Source: Phytopythium helicoides | Lineage: Eukaryota > Oomycota > Peronosporomycetes > Pythiales > Pythiaceae | DNA length: 64,000 nucleotides | Assembly: GCA_024867545.1 (NCBI GenBank) | Contig: JANFNE010000001.1 | Span: forward strand, 1,116,001 to 1,180,000 | Reading direction: 5' to 3' | In this document: positions 44,982 to 57,319 of the stretch, piece by piece | Position numbering within the stretch: position 1 is the stretch's first letter | Layout of the letters: each line of letters starts with the position of its first letter | Position numbers and translations under genes: made by a program | The notes under the pieces: generated by a model | Told to the model about the DNA's origin: nothing | Databases searched by the model: none | Seen by the model: the letters and a program-made list of their open reading frames with translations, nothing else

Positions 44982-45759
44982 CGCTACTTTCGCTGTCCGT
45001 CCGAAAACTGCGGCTCTGGGATCTGCGTCGCTCTTTCAGAGTGGATGCTTGTCAAGCGCGCTGCTGGATTCTGAGATATCACATTTTTCCTCCCATTTTC
45101 ATGTGTGTGAGCAAGTCGTCTAGCCTGGGTGTGGCTTTCTCGACTCGACTGGTCTGGAAGCGTTTGGAAGTGGCCTGCAGCACGGGTCGCGGTTTTCTGA
45201 ATAATGGGCTTCAACTCAATTGCACATTCTCCTTTGTGGAATTCAAGAACCGCAGCCTCCAAACGAGCGCTCGGCAAGTCACCAGGCAATTGAACCTGGC
45301 TGCAGCCTGGATGAGACGGAGAAATCGAAAACGTCGTTGAGCACCGAGTTTGAGTTGTTACGCGCGCTGCATCACGAAGCTGAATGGAGCTTCGACCAGG
45401 AAAGGAACTTTTCAAATCGGTTATATTTACCGGAGATTCCATCGAGTCTAATTGATGGTGGAGTTGTCCATGTTTGTAGACGCTGTGGATCGCAGAGGAG
45501 CAGTAGCTTCAGCTATTTCTGGTAAATACTGTTGAGTGAAGTCGACATGCTCCACCATGTTGCGAGAGGAGAACGGTTCCTCGTGCTGACAGCTGAGTGT
45601 AGAGCTTGTTGTGAGCAAAATATCGCTGCTCGCGGGTCTTATAATAGCGAGCAACGGCAACAAGAGTTCTGGTTTCATGATCTCACGTATCAGCATTATG
45701 ATTGTGTGCTGTCGATGAGGGAATGCCACTACGCGAGAGGCAGATTTCCATTCGCATCT
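44982..45759. other. Intergenic region, 0.8 kb
   Basis: Between the divergent SDR 3 and WLGC gene C. No gene or repeat recognised; open frames are short and unrelated to known domains. Confidence 0.5.
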
Positions 45760-45778
45760 GCTTCATATTGACATTTTT
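45760..45778 (+). promoter_or_regulatory. Initiator-like element of WLGC gene C
   Basis: GCTTCATATTGACATTTTT about 46-64 bp upstream of ATG 45824 fits the oomycete initiator, including the CATTT end, if one inserted base is allowed. Confidence 0.4.
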
Positions 45779-45823
45779 CTTCCAACACACAAGCGCTCGA
45801 AGCCGTATCCTGGCCAATCCAAG

Positions 45824-48314
45824 ATGTGGAGAGCAAAAGCCGCACAAGAAGCTCCATCCCCAACGAGTCGCCGGTCATTCTCGTGGTCGATTGATGGGCA
45901 CCTATTTGCTGTCGGTCTCGTCGCAACCGGATGTTTTGTCTGGACTGTGTGGATCATGCTCCTGACAACTGCTCCAAATTCCACGGTGAACTGGCTGATG
46001 AACACCAAGACGTTCGATGAAGGCTCTTACTGGCGCTTCATCGACCCGCAGCCGTCGGCACTAATTCTTGGTCTTACAGGACTCAGCTGTGTTGCGCTCG
46101 CCTATCTCTATATCATTGTTCGTGTCACAACTTTACGCAATCGTGAGTTTTCTGCCTGGTCGAGATTGGCGTCAATTCAGAGCGTCCATTCGAAGCACAG
46201 GAGCAGGTACTCTGCAAAAATTGTATCAGGGAGAGAATCACCGAGGGAGGATATCGTCCAAGATTCAAGGATTGCATCTGCTAAGCTAGCGGTCATGGGA
46301 GTGGTGACAAAATCGTCCAACATCGTGAAAGAGAGGCGAGCAAAGCTGGTATGTACTATTATTTCATGTGAAATGACTGATACTGTAGTAACATGTCGGG
46401 TTGAAGAATGTCGCGCTAAAATATGTCGACCTTGGGATCCAGCTGTATCTGCTCGTTGAAATGATGGAGAAAGGGCTGCCAATCCTCATCATTGCTATTT
46501 TCACATCGGTAATCGTACTCAACGCTCTCATAACGGCGATGACAGTCGGAGGACTTTTGCGACAGACAGGACTACCCGAACTACTCCTTGATACAGTGTA
46601 AGCTTTTGATTGTAGTTCCTGACATTACCTTAAGGTTAGTATTTGTTCACTAACAAATACTCCTGCATGCCATAGCTTTGACGTGATGGTCGCCGTCGGC
46701 ATACCCATGCTTGTTCTCGTATATTGCATGACAACATTTCACTTCGACCGAAAGCTTCTAGCAATCAACCTTGAAGTATTCCCACCTGGGTGGTTTGAGC
46801 GTGGTGCAAGCGTCAACTCCGACCCAGTTCAGCCTGAGATCATTCGTAGTTCACTCAACTCACTTCGAATCTTCTCGGTGATGAGTGTGTTTGCACGAGT
46901 CGGTACCAATTGCTCACTTTGTCACCGATTCTATCAGTTGGCTGCACTAATCAAGGATCCCATCAAACGAAAGCGCCGTATCTATTCGACACATCGACCA
47001 AGTGCAATTGCCTTCGTGTTGATCGCCGTGGTTACTATTATCTTCGTCGAAGAAAGTGTTCGAACGTCTGCTGCTGCGTGTGATCCGCATCCGGAGTGTG
47101 TACAACATGCTCATCGATGGATTATGTTGAGCAGTGATCACAGTTTGACACAGTGTCCGTGTCAGAAGTTGATCGATGTGCATCCTGCTGTCAAAACATA
47201 CGATGAGTGGATCAACCCACCGAGTGTTGCAGAGAAAGTATCACAGCTAGCGACGTCCGGAGATCTGCAAATGGTAAGTTTTGTGAACCGCCGACTGTCG
47301 ACACTGCCAGGAGAGCTACGAAGATGCAAGCATCTCCGTCATTTGTACGTACCTTTCAAGTCTTTGGCTGAGCTCTATTGCTGTGTGTGAAGCCTGCTAC
47401 CATTTCGCTCACTTAATATTATAACAGATCACTAGTTTACACAGACACAGAGACCCTGCCACCTTGGACGAAGGAATTCACCGAGCTCGAGCACTTGTAA
47501 GAAACGCTTTGATCTTTCTGTTAAGGCTGGGATATGATCACTCACACCATTTTTATCGGTATCCAAACAATGTGCAGTCACATCGAAGCAAAGTATACAA
47601 GCTGGACAAACTCGTTCAACTTCCCGACGACATTTTCCAAGACATGAAATCACTCACATTCCTCCACCTCGCTGCAATATCCGTGACGAAACTACCACCA
47701 ATGAACACTCTCACCAACCTCAAGTACATCGCCCTCGCTGAACTGCTCCACCTAAAAGAACTACCCAGCTTCGAAGGTCTAAAAAGCGTCGAGACCGTCA
47801 TACTCGCCATCATCCCACTAGTCGATAGCATTCCGGACGTCTCTCCGCTCGTCAGTCTCAAGGTGTTTGCAACATCCGACCGAGGCACCTTCTGTTGCAA
47901 CGGGTTCATCGGTAAGTGTGACCTGACGCACTCGATGTGTAAGAGGCACGAGTTGTGGGGGCACTCCTCCTGCTGTGTGCTTGTCACCAGACCGAACGAC
48001 CAAGCTCCCTAGCGCGGCGACCAAGGCGTTGTTCGCCAACTTGTGGTTTATGATTTGTGCCGAGCGAATCCACAAGCCTGGCGATCTGGAGACTGGTCCG
48101 ACGCAAGAGACGTCGGACGCGTGCGGTGGTGTTCAGTACCGTCAGTGCGTGCCTCCGGAAGGAGGCGTCGGGATGTGCTACAGCGCTCGTATGATGGGGA
48201 TCGCGTGCGGTCGCAACACGCTGCCGCAGCTGATGCGTCGGCGTCAGATCGCGGAAGGTGTCGGGGATCCGTGCGACCCAGCCGGTGGAGTCGTGGCTGG
48301 GCTGTCAACCGTAG
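45824..48314 (+). pseudogene. WLGC-domain gene C, frame broken in the last exon
   Basis: Exons 45824-46348, 46407-46597 (191 bp), 46676-47344 (669 bp) and 47428-47496 (69 bp) follow the family pattern exactly and encode the membrane part. Exon 5, about 47589-48314, is almost identical to gene D. Three indels disturb it: two extra bases near 47592 next to the usual acceptor, one extra base at about 47962 (after HELWG) and one near 48282 just before ESWLGC. An acceptor at 47588 would absorb the first; the others put stops ahead of the Cys-rich end. If these are assembly errors it is an intact gene; taken at face value the protein loses its WLGC domain. Confidence 0.65.
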
Positions 48315-48531
48315 CCAACTCGAGACGTCGATGGCATTGCGAAGTTGAAGCGCTCGCGAAGTTGAAGCACTCGTCACTATCTCGGAGCAGCGCCGATGAG
48401 TAACGAAATGTCATTACTCATCTCTGTTCATCCCACGGGAATCCTCATGTCGCGTGACAACTGGCCGCGCCAATCTGCGACTTGCTAGCGGAGACTCTGC
48501 ATTTGCGAATCGTTCCGACGCTCGTGCGTCA

Positions 48532-49503
48532 ATGGCGCCGACCGACGGCTGGAATGCGAGCGACATCCCGCGCCTGGACGGAAAGCTGGCGGTGGTGACG
48601 GGCGCCAACTCGGGCATCGGCTTCGTGACGGCGCTGGAGCTGGCTCGCCACGGCGCTCAAGTGGTTTTGGCGTGTCGGAGTCCGTCGAGAGGCGAAGACG
48701 CGGTGCAGCGCATTCGGGAGCAGATAGGAGCGGGAAATGCAAGTGTCGAGTTCATGCGGCTGGATCTGGGCGACTTGGCGAGCGTCCGAGAGTTCGCGAC
48801 CGCGTTCTACAGCAGGTTCGAGCGCCTTGACCTGCTTGTCAACAACGCGGGGCTCATGGTGCCGGAGCAGACTCACACGGACGACGGACTGGAGATGCAC
48901 TTCGCAGTCAACCACCTAGGTCACTTCCTGCTCACCCAGCTGCTCTTTGACGCATTGAAGGCCGGAGACGGACCTCCATCTCGTGTCGTGACGGTGAGTA
49001 GCCTCGGACACCGCATGGCGAAGCTCAACCTTTCGACCCTCGCGCGCTCCGAGCGTGGCAAGCAGCTCTACGTGAACGAATACTTCTGCTCCAAGCTAGC
49101 TAACTTGCTCTTCACGCTCGAATTGCAGCGCCGTATTGAAGATGCGGGTCTGTCTGAGCGCGTGATGGCCGTGGCAGCTCACCCCGGAACTGTTGCGTCG
49201 GAGCTAACGCTCAAGATCGCGCTGGGTTACTCTCCGAGATTCCTTCACAGCTTGTTGACTTCAATTCTATTCAACGCCCCGGTGCTACAGCAAGCCGATC
49301 GTGGCGCGCTGCCGACACTTTTTGCTGCCACTGACGCTAGTGTGAGCGGGGGCGATTTCTTTGGACCGAACGGTTTCTGGGCATTATGGGGAGACGCTCC
49401 AGCCCTTGAAGTTCCCAGCGAGCAAAGTAAATCGAAGGAGCTTGCAACTGAGCTTTGGACACTCAGCGAGCAGGAAGCAGGTTGCATCTTCAAGCTGCAA
49501 TGA
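48532..49503 (+). CDS. Short-chain dehydrogenase/reductase (retinol-dehydrogenase-like), copy 4
   Basis: A 323-residue intronless SDR starting MAPTDGWNASDIPRLDGK. Motifs: VVTGANSGIGFVTALELARH, ACRSPSRGEDAVQRIRE, LVNNAGLMVPEQ, VVTVSSLGHRMAKL and NEYFCSKLANLLFTLEL, with Tyr-x-x-x-Lys intact. The C-terminal end (AAHPGTVASELTLK; FFGPNGFWALWGD) differs from SDR 2 and 3. It has the same place in the array, between two WLGC genes. An upstream in-frame ATG at 48454 would add 26 residues that have no counterpart in the sister genes. Confidence 0.88.
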   Translation: MAPTDGWNASDIPRLDGKLAVVTGANSGIGFVTALELARHGAQVVLACRSPSRGEDAVQRIREQIGAGNASVEFMRLDLGDLASVREFATAFYSRFERLDLLVNNAGLMVPEQTHTDDGLEMHFAVNHLGHFLLTQLLFDALKAGDGPPSRVVTVSSLGHRMAKLNLSTLARSERGKQLYVNEYFCSKLANLLFTLELQRRIEDAGLSERVMAVAAHPGTVASELTLKIALGYSPRFLHSLLTSILFNAPVLQQADRGALPTLFAATDASVSGGDFFGPNGFWALWGDAPALEVPSEQSKSKELATELWTLSEQEAGCIFKLQ

Positions 49504-50649
49504 TGTGTTGTTCCGTAGCTAGTGCTAGCGAGTGCTAGAAAATTTTGGTAATAGAGCGCTTACGCTGCTTGTAACCGCTAACCTACTGACTTGGTACTTG
49601 AACCAGCTCTCGAGAATATTGACTATGTTTCCGTGTTCAAGACTCCCACCTTGCCTTCTCCCGCAGTTCGCTCATGCCTCCATCGCCTCCGTGGTTCTTG
49701 TCACCGCCGGTGCATCCTTCTCGAAATGTTAGCAATGTGGCCGAACGCCCGTCGCCTGTTAGCTTGCAATGTTTTCCGTGGGTCCGAGATTTGGTAGGGG
49801 ACTCCAGCTCAGTCAGCATGGCACTGTAATGACTCGGGTGGTCGACCTTGGTTCGATTGACAGAAATCTTTATTTTTTGTCAGCAGAGATCTGGAGACAA
49901 TTGTTTGAATGAACCATTGGCCGTCCGAATTGTTGAAACAGGACAAGTTTCCGTTCTAAAATAAAGTAATCGTTAGCTCAAATGAACTGGCGGTGAGTCT
50001 GTCTGATCATTGCACCCACCATGATTGAAAATAAAATCATAGTTTTGGATAGTCAAACCAGCTTTGTTCTTCTTGATTGAAACAATTCAGCGACACGCAA
50101 ATCACACTCGTTTCTCACTTTACCCAGTACGCATTGCACCGAGCCCCTAAGACATTAGAAGGCAAATGGACTTTTCACTCAAGTCACCAGAGCTGTAGAT
50201 TTTGATGGAGAGAGACGTGACTATAGGTTTGGCTGCTTGCTCCGCGTACCTTTTTGCATGAATGTTCGTTGGGAATGGAGAATAGCCATCTCACATCTCA
50301 GGACGCATGCTCGAAATCATTGCACCAACAGACCGGAACAGGAAATCGCACATGCACTAATTAATGAGCAGAAAGCTATGAAATGATACAATAGCATCAG
50401 TGAGATATGTTGGATGTGAATGAACGAGAATGTGATTGAATCCAGAGGGATATTGGAAGAAAGGACGCGGGGCGGACACTGTTGATAATGAGTGTCATAT
50501 GGTTGGGAGGAATTGCCAGATGGCCTGAACCAGACCACTCTCGAAATCAGTATTGCTCGATATTAATAGATGCCGCTGCCTTTGCTGTTGAGTCCTCGAC
50601 ATTTCGGAAGTCTCGTCTCTTCCTTCGTTCGCATTGGCAACCTAAAGTC
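49504..50649. other. Intergenic region, 1.1 kb, AT-rich
   Basis: Between SDR 4 and WLGC gene D. AT-rich sequence with no recognisable gene, repeat or RNA. Confidence 0.55.
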
Positions 50650-53169
50650 ATGCTGCATCCAATACGTGCAGCGAAAGTTATACCCTTACGTTCGAGCCAG
50701 CGTCAATTCTCGTGGTTCATTGACGGCTACCTGTTTGCGGTCGCACTCGTGTCAACAATGTGTCTCGCTTGGACAGTCTGGATTATGCTGCTTACCATCG
50801 CTCCTAACCATATCATCAACTGGTTAATGAACACAAAAACTTTCGATGAGGGCTCATTCTGGCGAATAATCGAGCCACCTATATCAGCGCTCCTACTTGG
50901 AATTTGCGGTCTGGGCTGTGTTGCTGTGGCTTACCTCTTCGTCATTGTTCGCGTCACAATACTTCGTCATCGTGAGTTTTCTGTATTGTCGGGAATATCT
51001 ACATTCCAGAAGTGCAATCGATCCGATAGACCCATTGCAAGTATTGCTGTTGCTGCTACACAAATGCATGGCGATATCGAGCTGATTCGAAGCACAAACG
51101 AAGCACCAACGGCCCAAACGATTCGGGAATTATCTACAAAACCTTTCTCTATTGTTAAGAGGAAACAAACACTACTCGTACGTAAACCAAAATCATGTGA
51201 GTGGGTTGCTACTAGAGCTAAGGTATGATCTTGTGGATTGTAGAATATCGCGCTCAAGTTCGTTGACCTCGGTATCCAGCTCTTTCTCCTGATTGATATG
51301 ATGGAAAAAGGACTGCCAATCGTCATCATTTCCATATTCACATCTGTGATTATAATCAACGCGCTCACAACCGCAGTGACAGTTGCAGGGCTCTCAAACC
51401 ACACAGGACTACCAGAGCTATTGCTCGACACAATGTACGCTCCCTGTAATCGCTTTGGTAATTATTGCCTTTCCATGTGTTTTCAAAGGCTCATATCTAC
51501 ATCATGGAATGCGCATTCCCCACAGATTCGACATCATGGTGGCCGTCGGTATACCCATGCTCGTTCTCCTATATTGTATGACAACGTTTCACTTCGACCG
51601 TAAACTACTAGCCATCAACCTGGAGGTATTCCCTCCTGGGTGGTTTGAGCGCGGCGCAAGCGTCAACTCCGACCCAGTTCAGCCTGAAATCATCCGCAGC
51701 TCACTCAACTCACTACGAATCTTCTCGGTGATGAGTGTGTTTGCGCGTGTCGGTACCAACTGTTCCCTTTGCCGCCGGTTCTATCAGTTGGCTGCGCTAA
51801 TCAAGGATCCCATCAAACGAAGGCGCCGTATCTATTCGACACATCGACCAAGTGCCATCGTCTTTCTATTGATCGCCGTGGTTACTATTATCTTCGTCGA
51901 AGAAAGCGTTCGAACGTCTGCTGCTGCGTGTGATCCGCATCCTGAATGTGTTCAGCACGCTCGTCGATGGATTGTGTTGAGTAGTGATCGTAGCTTGACA
52001 CAGTGCCCGTGCCTTACATTGATCGACAGTCACCCTGTAGTCAAGACATACGATGAGTGGATCAACTCACCGAGTGTTGCAGAGAAAGTATCACAGCTAG
52101 CGACGTCCGGAGATCTGCAAATGGTAAGTTTTGTGAACCGCCGGCTGTCGACACTCCCAGAAGAGCTACGAAGATGCTCCAACCTTCGTCACCTGTACGT
52201 ACGCTCGAGGCATTTTTAAGGATTGCAAAGGGTTTCTCTGAATCACATTTCTTAAACACCGTGCGTTGCTCAGGTCTCTTGTGTATTCGGACACGAAGGA
52301 GTTACCTCCGTGGACGCGAGATTTCACAAACCTCGAGTACTTGTAAAAAACAACTGCTACTCTCTTTATCGTTGTCGGTCTCTAATCTTACGAATCCGTA
52401 TGGTGATGTCTGCTACAATGTGTAGTCACATCGAAGCAAAATACAAGCTGGACAAACTCGTTCAACTTCCCGACGACATTTTCCAAGACATGAAATCACT
52501 CACATTCCTCCACCTCGCTGCAATATCCGTGACGAAACTACCACCAATGAATACTCTCACCAATCTCAAGTACCTCGCCCTCGCTGAACTGCTCCACCTA
52601 AAAGAACTCCCCAGCTTCGAAGGACTAAAGAGCGTCGAGACCGTCATACTCGCCATCATCCCGCTAGTCGATAGTATTCCGGATGTCTCTCCGCTCGTCA
52701 GCCTCAAGGTGTTTGCAACATCCGACCGAGGCACCTTCTGTTGCAACGGGTTCATCGGCAAGTGTGACCTGACGCACTCCATGTGTAAGAGGCACGAGTT
52801 GTGGGGGACTCCTCCTGCTGTGTGCTTGCCTCCGGACCGACGACCAAGCTCCCGAGTGCGGCAACCAAGGCGTTGTTCGCCAACTTATGGTTTATGATTT
52901 GTGCCGACCAAGCTCGCAGACCTGGCGATCTGGAGACTGGTCCTACGCAAGAGACGTCGGACGCGTGTGGTGGCGTTCAGTACCGCCAGTGCGTGCCTCC
53001 GGAAGGAGGCGTCGGGATGTGCTACAGCGCTCGCATGATGGGGATCGCGTGCGGTCGCAACACGCTGCCGCAGCTGATGCGTCGGCGTCAGATCGCGGAA
53101 GGTGTCGGCGACCCGTGCGACCCCGCGGTGGAGTCGTGGCTGGGCTGCCTGCCCCCAAGCAGCCATTGA
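50650..53169 (+). CDS. WLGC-domain multi-pass membrane protein with leucine-rich segment, gene D
   Basis: Exons 50650-51177, 51244-51434 (191 bp), 51526-52194 (669 bp), 52274-52342 (69 bp) and 52426-53169. Start MLHPIRAAKVIPLRSSQRQF is chosen because membrane segment 1 then sits as in the sisters. The family features are present: five membrane spans, leucine-rich part (LTFLHLAAISVTKLPPMNTL) and the Cys-rich end ESWLGC. One missing A at about 52840 (in PPDRTTKLP) breaks the frame; the sequence resumes at once in the next frame, so an indel error is likely. Exon 5 is close to gene C at the base level. Confidence 0.78.
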
Positions 53170-53329
53170 TCCCACGTTGAAGTGGTGGTTGGCTGTGTTT
53201 GCTCGGCCGTTGCGTAATCGCCGGTAGCGTGACGCGCCCCGATTGCGTCCGGTAGCGCGGCGTCGCATACAACCGCCAAGATCTCGCGGCCCGTGGGGGC
53301 GGCGCGCGCTACCCGCGCACAACGGAAAT

Positions 53330-53342
53330 CCCCCCCCCCCCC
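53330..53342 (+). repeat. Poly-C run of 13
   Basis: A run of thirteen C ends 10 bp before the lumazine synthase ATG. Its length is prone to sequencing error and to slippage. Confidence 0.8.
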
Positions 53343-53352
53343 GCCTCGCAAC

Positions 53353-54002
53353 ATGCCGGGCGACATCAAGAAGCAGGCGCTGGCGGCGCTGAGCAGCCGC
53401 AAGACGGACGGGCGCGGACTGCGCGTGGCCATCGTGCACGCCAAGTGGAACGTCGAGGTGGTGGGCGCGCTGGTGGCCGGCTGCAAGAAGGAGCTGCTGC
53501 GCGCAGGCGTGGCGCCAGAGGATGTGGTGGTGCTCGAGGTGTCGGGCAGCTACGAGCTGCCGTACGCCGCCAGCCGCGTGATCGCCTCGCAGAAGATCGA
53601 CGCCGTGGTCTGCGTCGGCTGCCTCATCAAGGGCGGCACCATGCACTTTGAGTACATCTGCGAGGCCGTCTCGCAGGGCATCATGCGCGTGCAGCTCGAC
53701 TCGCACGTGCCCGTGCTCTTCGGCGTCCTCACGGTGCTCAACGAGGACCAGGCCCGCGAGCGCGCGGGGCTCGCGCCTGGAAGCCACAACCACGGCGTCG
53801 AGTGGGCGCAGACCGCCATCGAGATGGCGCGCCTGCGTGAGGCCACCATGGCCGGCTGGATGCCCCATGCGCCCCCGCGAGAAGCTGCCCTACCACGACC
53901 TCACCTCCTGCCCATTCTTCACCGTGTCGGCCTGGCTGCCACATCGCCGTCATCTCGGCCGTCGGCGTCGGCATCTCGGCCGCCATCAAGCGCTTCTCGT
54001 AG
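53353..54002 (+). CDS. 6,7-dimethyl-8-ribityllumazine synthase (riboflavin synthase beta) with C-terminal extension
   Basis: This enzyme makes the lumazine precursor of riboflavin. MPGDIKKQALAALSSRKTDG leads into VAIVHAKWNVEVVGALVAGC, VSGSYELPYAASRVI (substrate loop), VVCVGCLIKGGTMHFEYICE with the catalytic His, VPVLFGVLTVLNEDQARERA and GVEWAQTAIEMARLRE. The family normally ends about here (150-160 residues). In this gene about 45 more residues follow after two frame changes (about 53870 and 53935): EKLPYHDLTSCPFFTVSA and HIAVISAVGVGISAAIKRFS. The last piece is hydrophobic and could be a membrane anchor. No intron seen. Confidence 0.88.
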
Positions 54003-54238
54003 GCGGAAGCGCGCACCAAGGGCACGAGTAGCTAGCGACCAGATAACGAGCCTCCAAACGAGATCTTTGCATTCAACAGACTCTACTGCTGCTCCCTCAC
54101 ATGCCGAAGCGCAGCGTGCTGATCGGAGCGGCCACGCGCACGCCGGACCCGGAGCTCCCCGTGCTGCGCACCGACCCGTTGCTGCTCCCGCTACCGCTGC
54201 TCCGCACCGACCGGTCGCTGCAACCACCACCACCAATG

Positions 54239-57200
54239 TCAAGAGTCTCTCTCCACTCGCATCCGCATAGACGTGAAGCAACACTCACCTCCTATCGCTG
54301 CGTGCTGATCCAGGTCGAGGCAGTGCGTAGTCGCCGGCGATCGCAGCTGTTGCTTGATGGGCTCGGGCGGCAGCGACACGACCTGGTGGTGCCGTCGGGA
54401 TCTGCAGGACCCTGGGCCTTGACTGCAACTTGCAGCGGCTCGTCGATCTCGGGGAACTCGCTCGCGAGCTGCCCGAGCGTGTACAGCAGGCTGCTCGTGA
54501 TCTCCTTGAGGTTGAGCGTCTCGAGCATGAGCTGCTCGCGAGTCTTGCCGCCGCCCTCGCTGCCAGTGAACTTGTGGTGCTCGCGAACCTGCCGGTCGAG
54601 CTTCTTGACCGCCTTGCTCCACTTGAGCCGTTCGGCTGTGACTTCCTTGTCGATCTGCTGAAAAGCGCTCTCGAGCTGAGAAACGTTGGCACGCGTGAAC
54701 TGCCGCTGGGTGCCCGATCTCTTTCAGGCGATTGCTCTCGCTTTCGACGTCCATGTCGATGCGAGCTAGCTCCTTCTTCTTGCCGAATAGCGCACCCTTC
54801 AGCTTGCTTGACCTGGTCCTCGAGAGACAGCAGCTTTTGTGCCTCCTCTCCTTCGATGTCAGCTCTCTGGAAACTCTTGCGGTATGCCGAGTTGCGGTCT
54901 TCGAGATGCTCGAGCGTCTTCTTGAGTGCTCGCACCTCCTTCTCAGCCACACGAATCTTGTCATCGAGCTCGTCGCCCTCTCGCTGAAGCTCCTCTCGAC
55001 GCTGAGCGGCTTTGATAACGAAGTACGCCTGACTGCGCTCCTCGCCGTTGGCATCCTCGCTGCCATATCCGCTCATCTTGCACAGCGTCTCAAACTTGGC
55101 TTGCAGCTTCTTGACTCGGTTTTCACGCTCAGCCAATTCTACCGAGACCTTGTGTCTCTCATCTTCGAGCGCTTTATTTGTTGCACGTTGGAGCTCACGG
55201 TGCATTGCGATCTCTTTCTTGCGCTCTTCCATGCTCTTCTTGAGCTGGAAATCGCGATTCTCGAGCGAGAAGACTTCGTCAGCACGCATGTTGAGCACGT
55301 CCTTCAGTCTCTTGACCTCGAGAGCTTGCAAGTCATGCTGAATGAGCAGCTCTTCTTTTTCCTTGAGCGCTTGCTTTAGTGAATTGGCGCAACTCTCGTT
55401 GGCCAGCTCTGTCTCCGCGATCTTGGCGTCAATCTCTTCTTTCTGCTTCAGCAACGCCTTACGTACGCGTTCTTGAGCCCGTTTCTCGTCTTCGAGCTTC
55501 TTGCACTGTGTCACAAGCATGCTCTCCTCTGCCTTGACTCGATCAAGCTCCATTTGCAGCACTTGAATCTGCGCTTGCAGAACTTTGGTCTCCTCCGCAC
55601 TGCGTTCACCACTCGCACGAGCAACCTTTCCGCTCCATCTGTTGGATCTGAAATTCGCCATTGTAAACCAGCTCTTGCTGGCGCAAAGCCTGCTGATCTA
55701 GTAGCTTAAGTTTCGTGCGCAGGTTCTGCGTTGCAGCTTTAGAGCCTGAGATCTCGGCGATCAAGGCTGCCTCACTCTGGCGCAAAGTGAAAAGGTGTTG
55801 GCTCTTGCGAAACATCAACTCTTTCTGCATAGCGATTTCCTTGTCGACGCGCTTCATCTCATTCTCCATAGCTGACAGATCCTGTTCTGCCTCCTTAGCG
55901 AGCGTTTCTGCATCTGCTGTGGAGTTCATGCATGCATCCAGTGCCTTCTTCGTGGCCTTGTACCGCGCACGGGCATTCTCAAGCTCCTGCTTTAACGTCT
56001 CGAGGTAATCACTCTTGTTGCTGTTACTCGAACGCTGCTGGTTTAGGAACGACACCGAGCTAGCGAGTTGGTTCTTGAGAATCTCGACTTGGTCTTTGAA
56101 CTCTTGCAACCGAGTCATGGTCTGCTGGAGCTCCATCTGAATCTTGGACTGCTGCCGCTCCTTGGCTGCAATCTTGGCTTGTGCTTCGCTGTTTTCTTGC
56201 TCCTGCTGCTTGAGTCGATGCTTTTTGCTCCGCAAGTCCATCTTTCTTCTGCTGCAGACTTTGGCGAGCAATGGCGTACTGCTCGCTTGCAGCTGTAATT
56301 TCCTCGTCTCGTCGCTGCATAGCTTCAATCGTGTCTTGCCACTGCTTGATGAGCTTTTGACGCTCATCGTGCAGCTGTCGAAACTCTTCGGCGGTCTTGT
56401 CGAGCTCGATCTGCTTGGCTTGAGTCTCCGTTGCCTCGTCCTCCACCTGCCGCTTGTGTTGCTGAGCGTCCTGGTCAATTTTTCGATCTCAAGTGTGAGC
56501 TCTTTGATTTTGCTCTCATCCGCACGGCGGTAGCGCTCAAGCGCCATGGCATCGTCCTCTTTCTGCTTTGCAGCCATCGTCCACTGCTCCATCTCATCCT
56601 GATTCCAGTTCATTTGAAGCTTGAACTTGTCCATCTCTTCGTTGCCCTTGAACAGGAAAGTCTGGATCGAGCTGAGCTTTGGTCTCTAGATCGGTGCACT
56701 CGGCATCGAGCTTGCGCATCTCTTGCTGTACTCGACCGATCTCGCGTTCTGCCAACTGCTTCATGTGCTCTTCGCTCGTCCACCTCCTTCAGCTTTGCAT
56801 TGTGCAGTTCTTGCGTGTGCAATAGCTCCTGCTTGACGTTCTTGAGATGCTCGGTCATGATCTCTACACGCGACGAGCTCTCAGGCGATCTCGCTCTTGA
56901 GCTCTTGGAACTGCTTTTCCTTTGCTCGGATCTTCTTGTGCAGTTCCTTGTTCTTGTCATCGGCAAACAACGGCAAGTCGTCGATGCCTGTCGGCAGCGT
57001 GCGCGTGTTTCCCACTCTCGCTGGCTGCATCTTGGCCGTCATCGTCGTCCTCTTCGTCGTTGTCGTTCACTTGGTAGCTCGCTTGCTTTCCGTCCGAGCG
57101 CTTCCAGCTGTATGTAGCGCCGACAGTGTCGCCTCCTTCATCGCCTTCGTCGTCATCAGTCTCTGCTGGCTCTGCGCTGCTGCCCCAGTGCCTCCTAGGA

Positions 57201-57319
57201 GCAGGCTCTTCGTTGTTGGATTCTTCGTCTCCCCACGACGATTGCAGGAGGCTCTTTTCCACCTCTGTGGGGCTCTCGCTCAGCTGCTCCGCCCCCACGC
57301 CTCCATCCTCAGTTGACAT
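54239..57319 (-). CDS. CCDC39 homologue, axonemal 96-nm ruler protein (FAP59)
   Basis: CCDC39, with CCDC40, forms the molecular ruler placing inner dynein arms and radial spokes along the doublet. A nearly continuous coiled coil carries family blocks: MTEHLKNVKQELLHTQELHN, MNWNQDEMEQWTMAAKQKED, VKRLKDVLNMRADEVFSLEN, EERSQAYFVIKAAQRREELQ, REGDELDDKIRVAEKEVRAL, and a C-terminal LGQLASEFPEIDEPLQVAV. The start (57319, MSTEDGGVGAEQLSESP) precedes an acidic N-terminus. Frame changes occur at about 57005, 56885, 56780, 56675, 56470, 56240, 55630, 54810, 54710 and 54420. The true stop is uncertain among 54239, 54285 and 54292. Length, about 1,000 residues, suits the family. Confidence 0.88.

Noticed and set aside
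54101..54987. Plus-strand open frames after lumazine synthase
   Set aside because: They are antisense to the CCDC39 C-terminal coiled coil.
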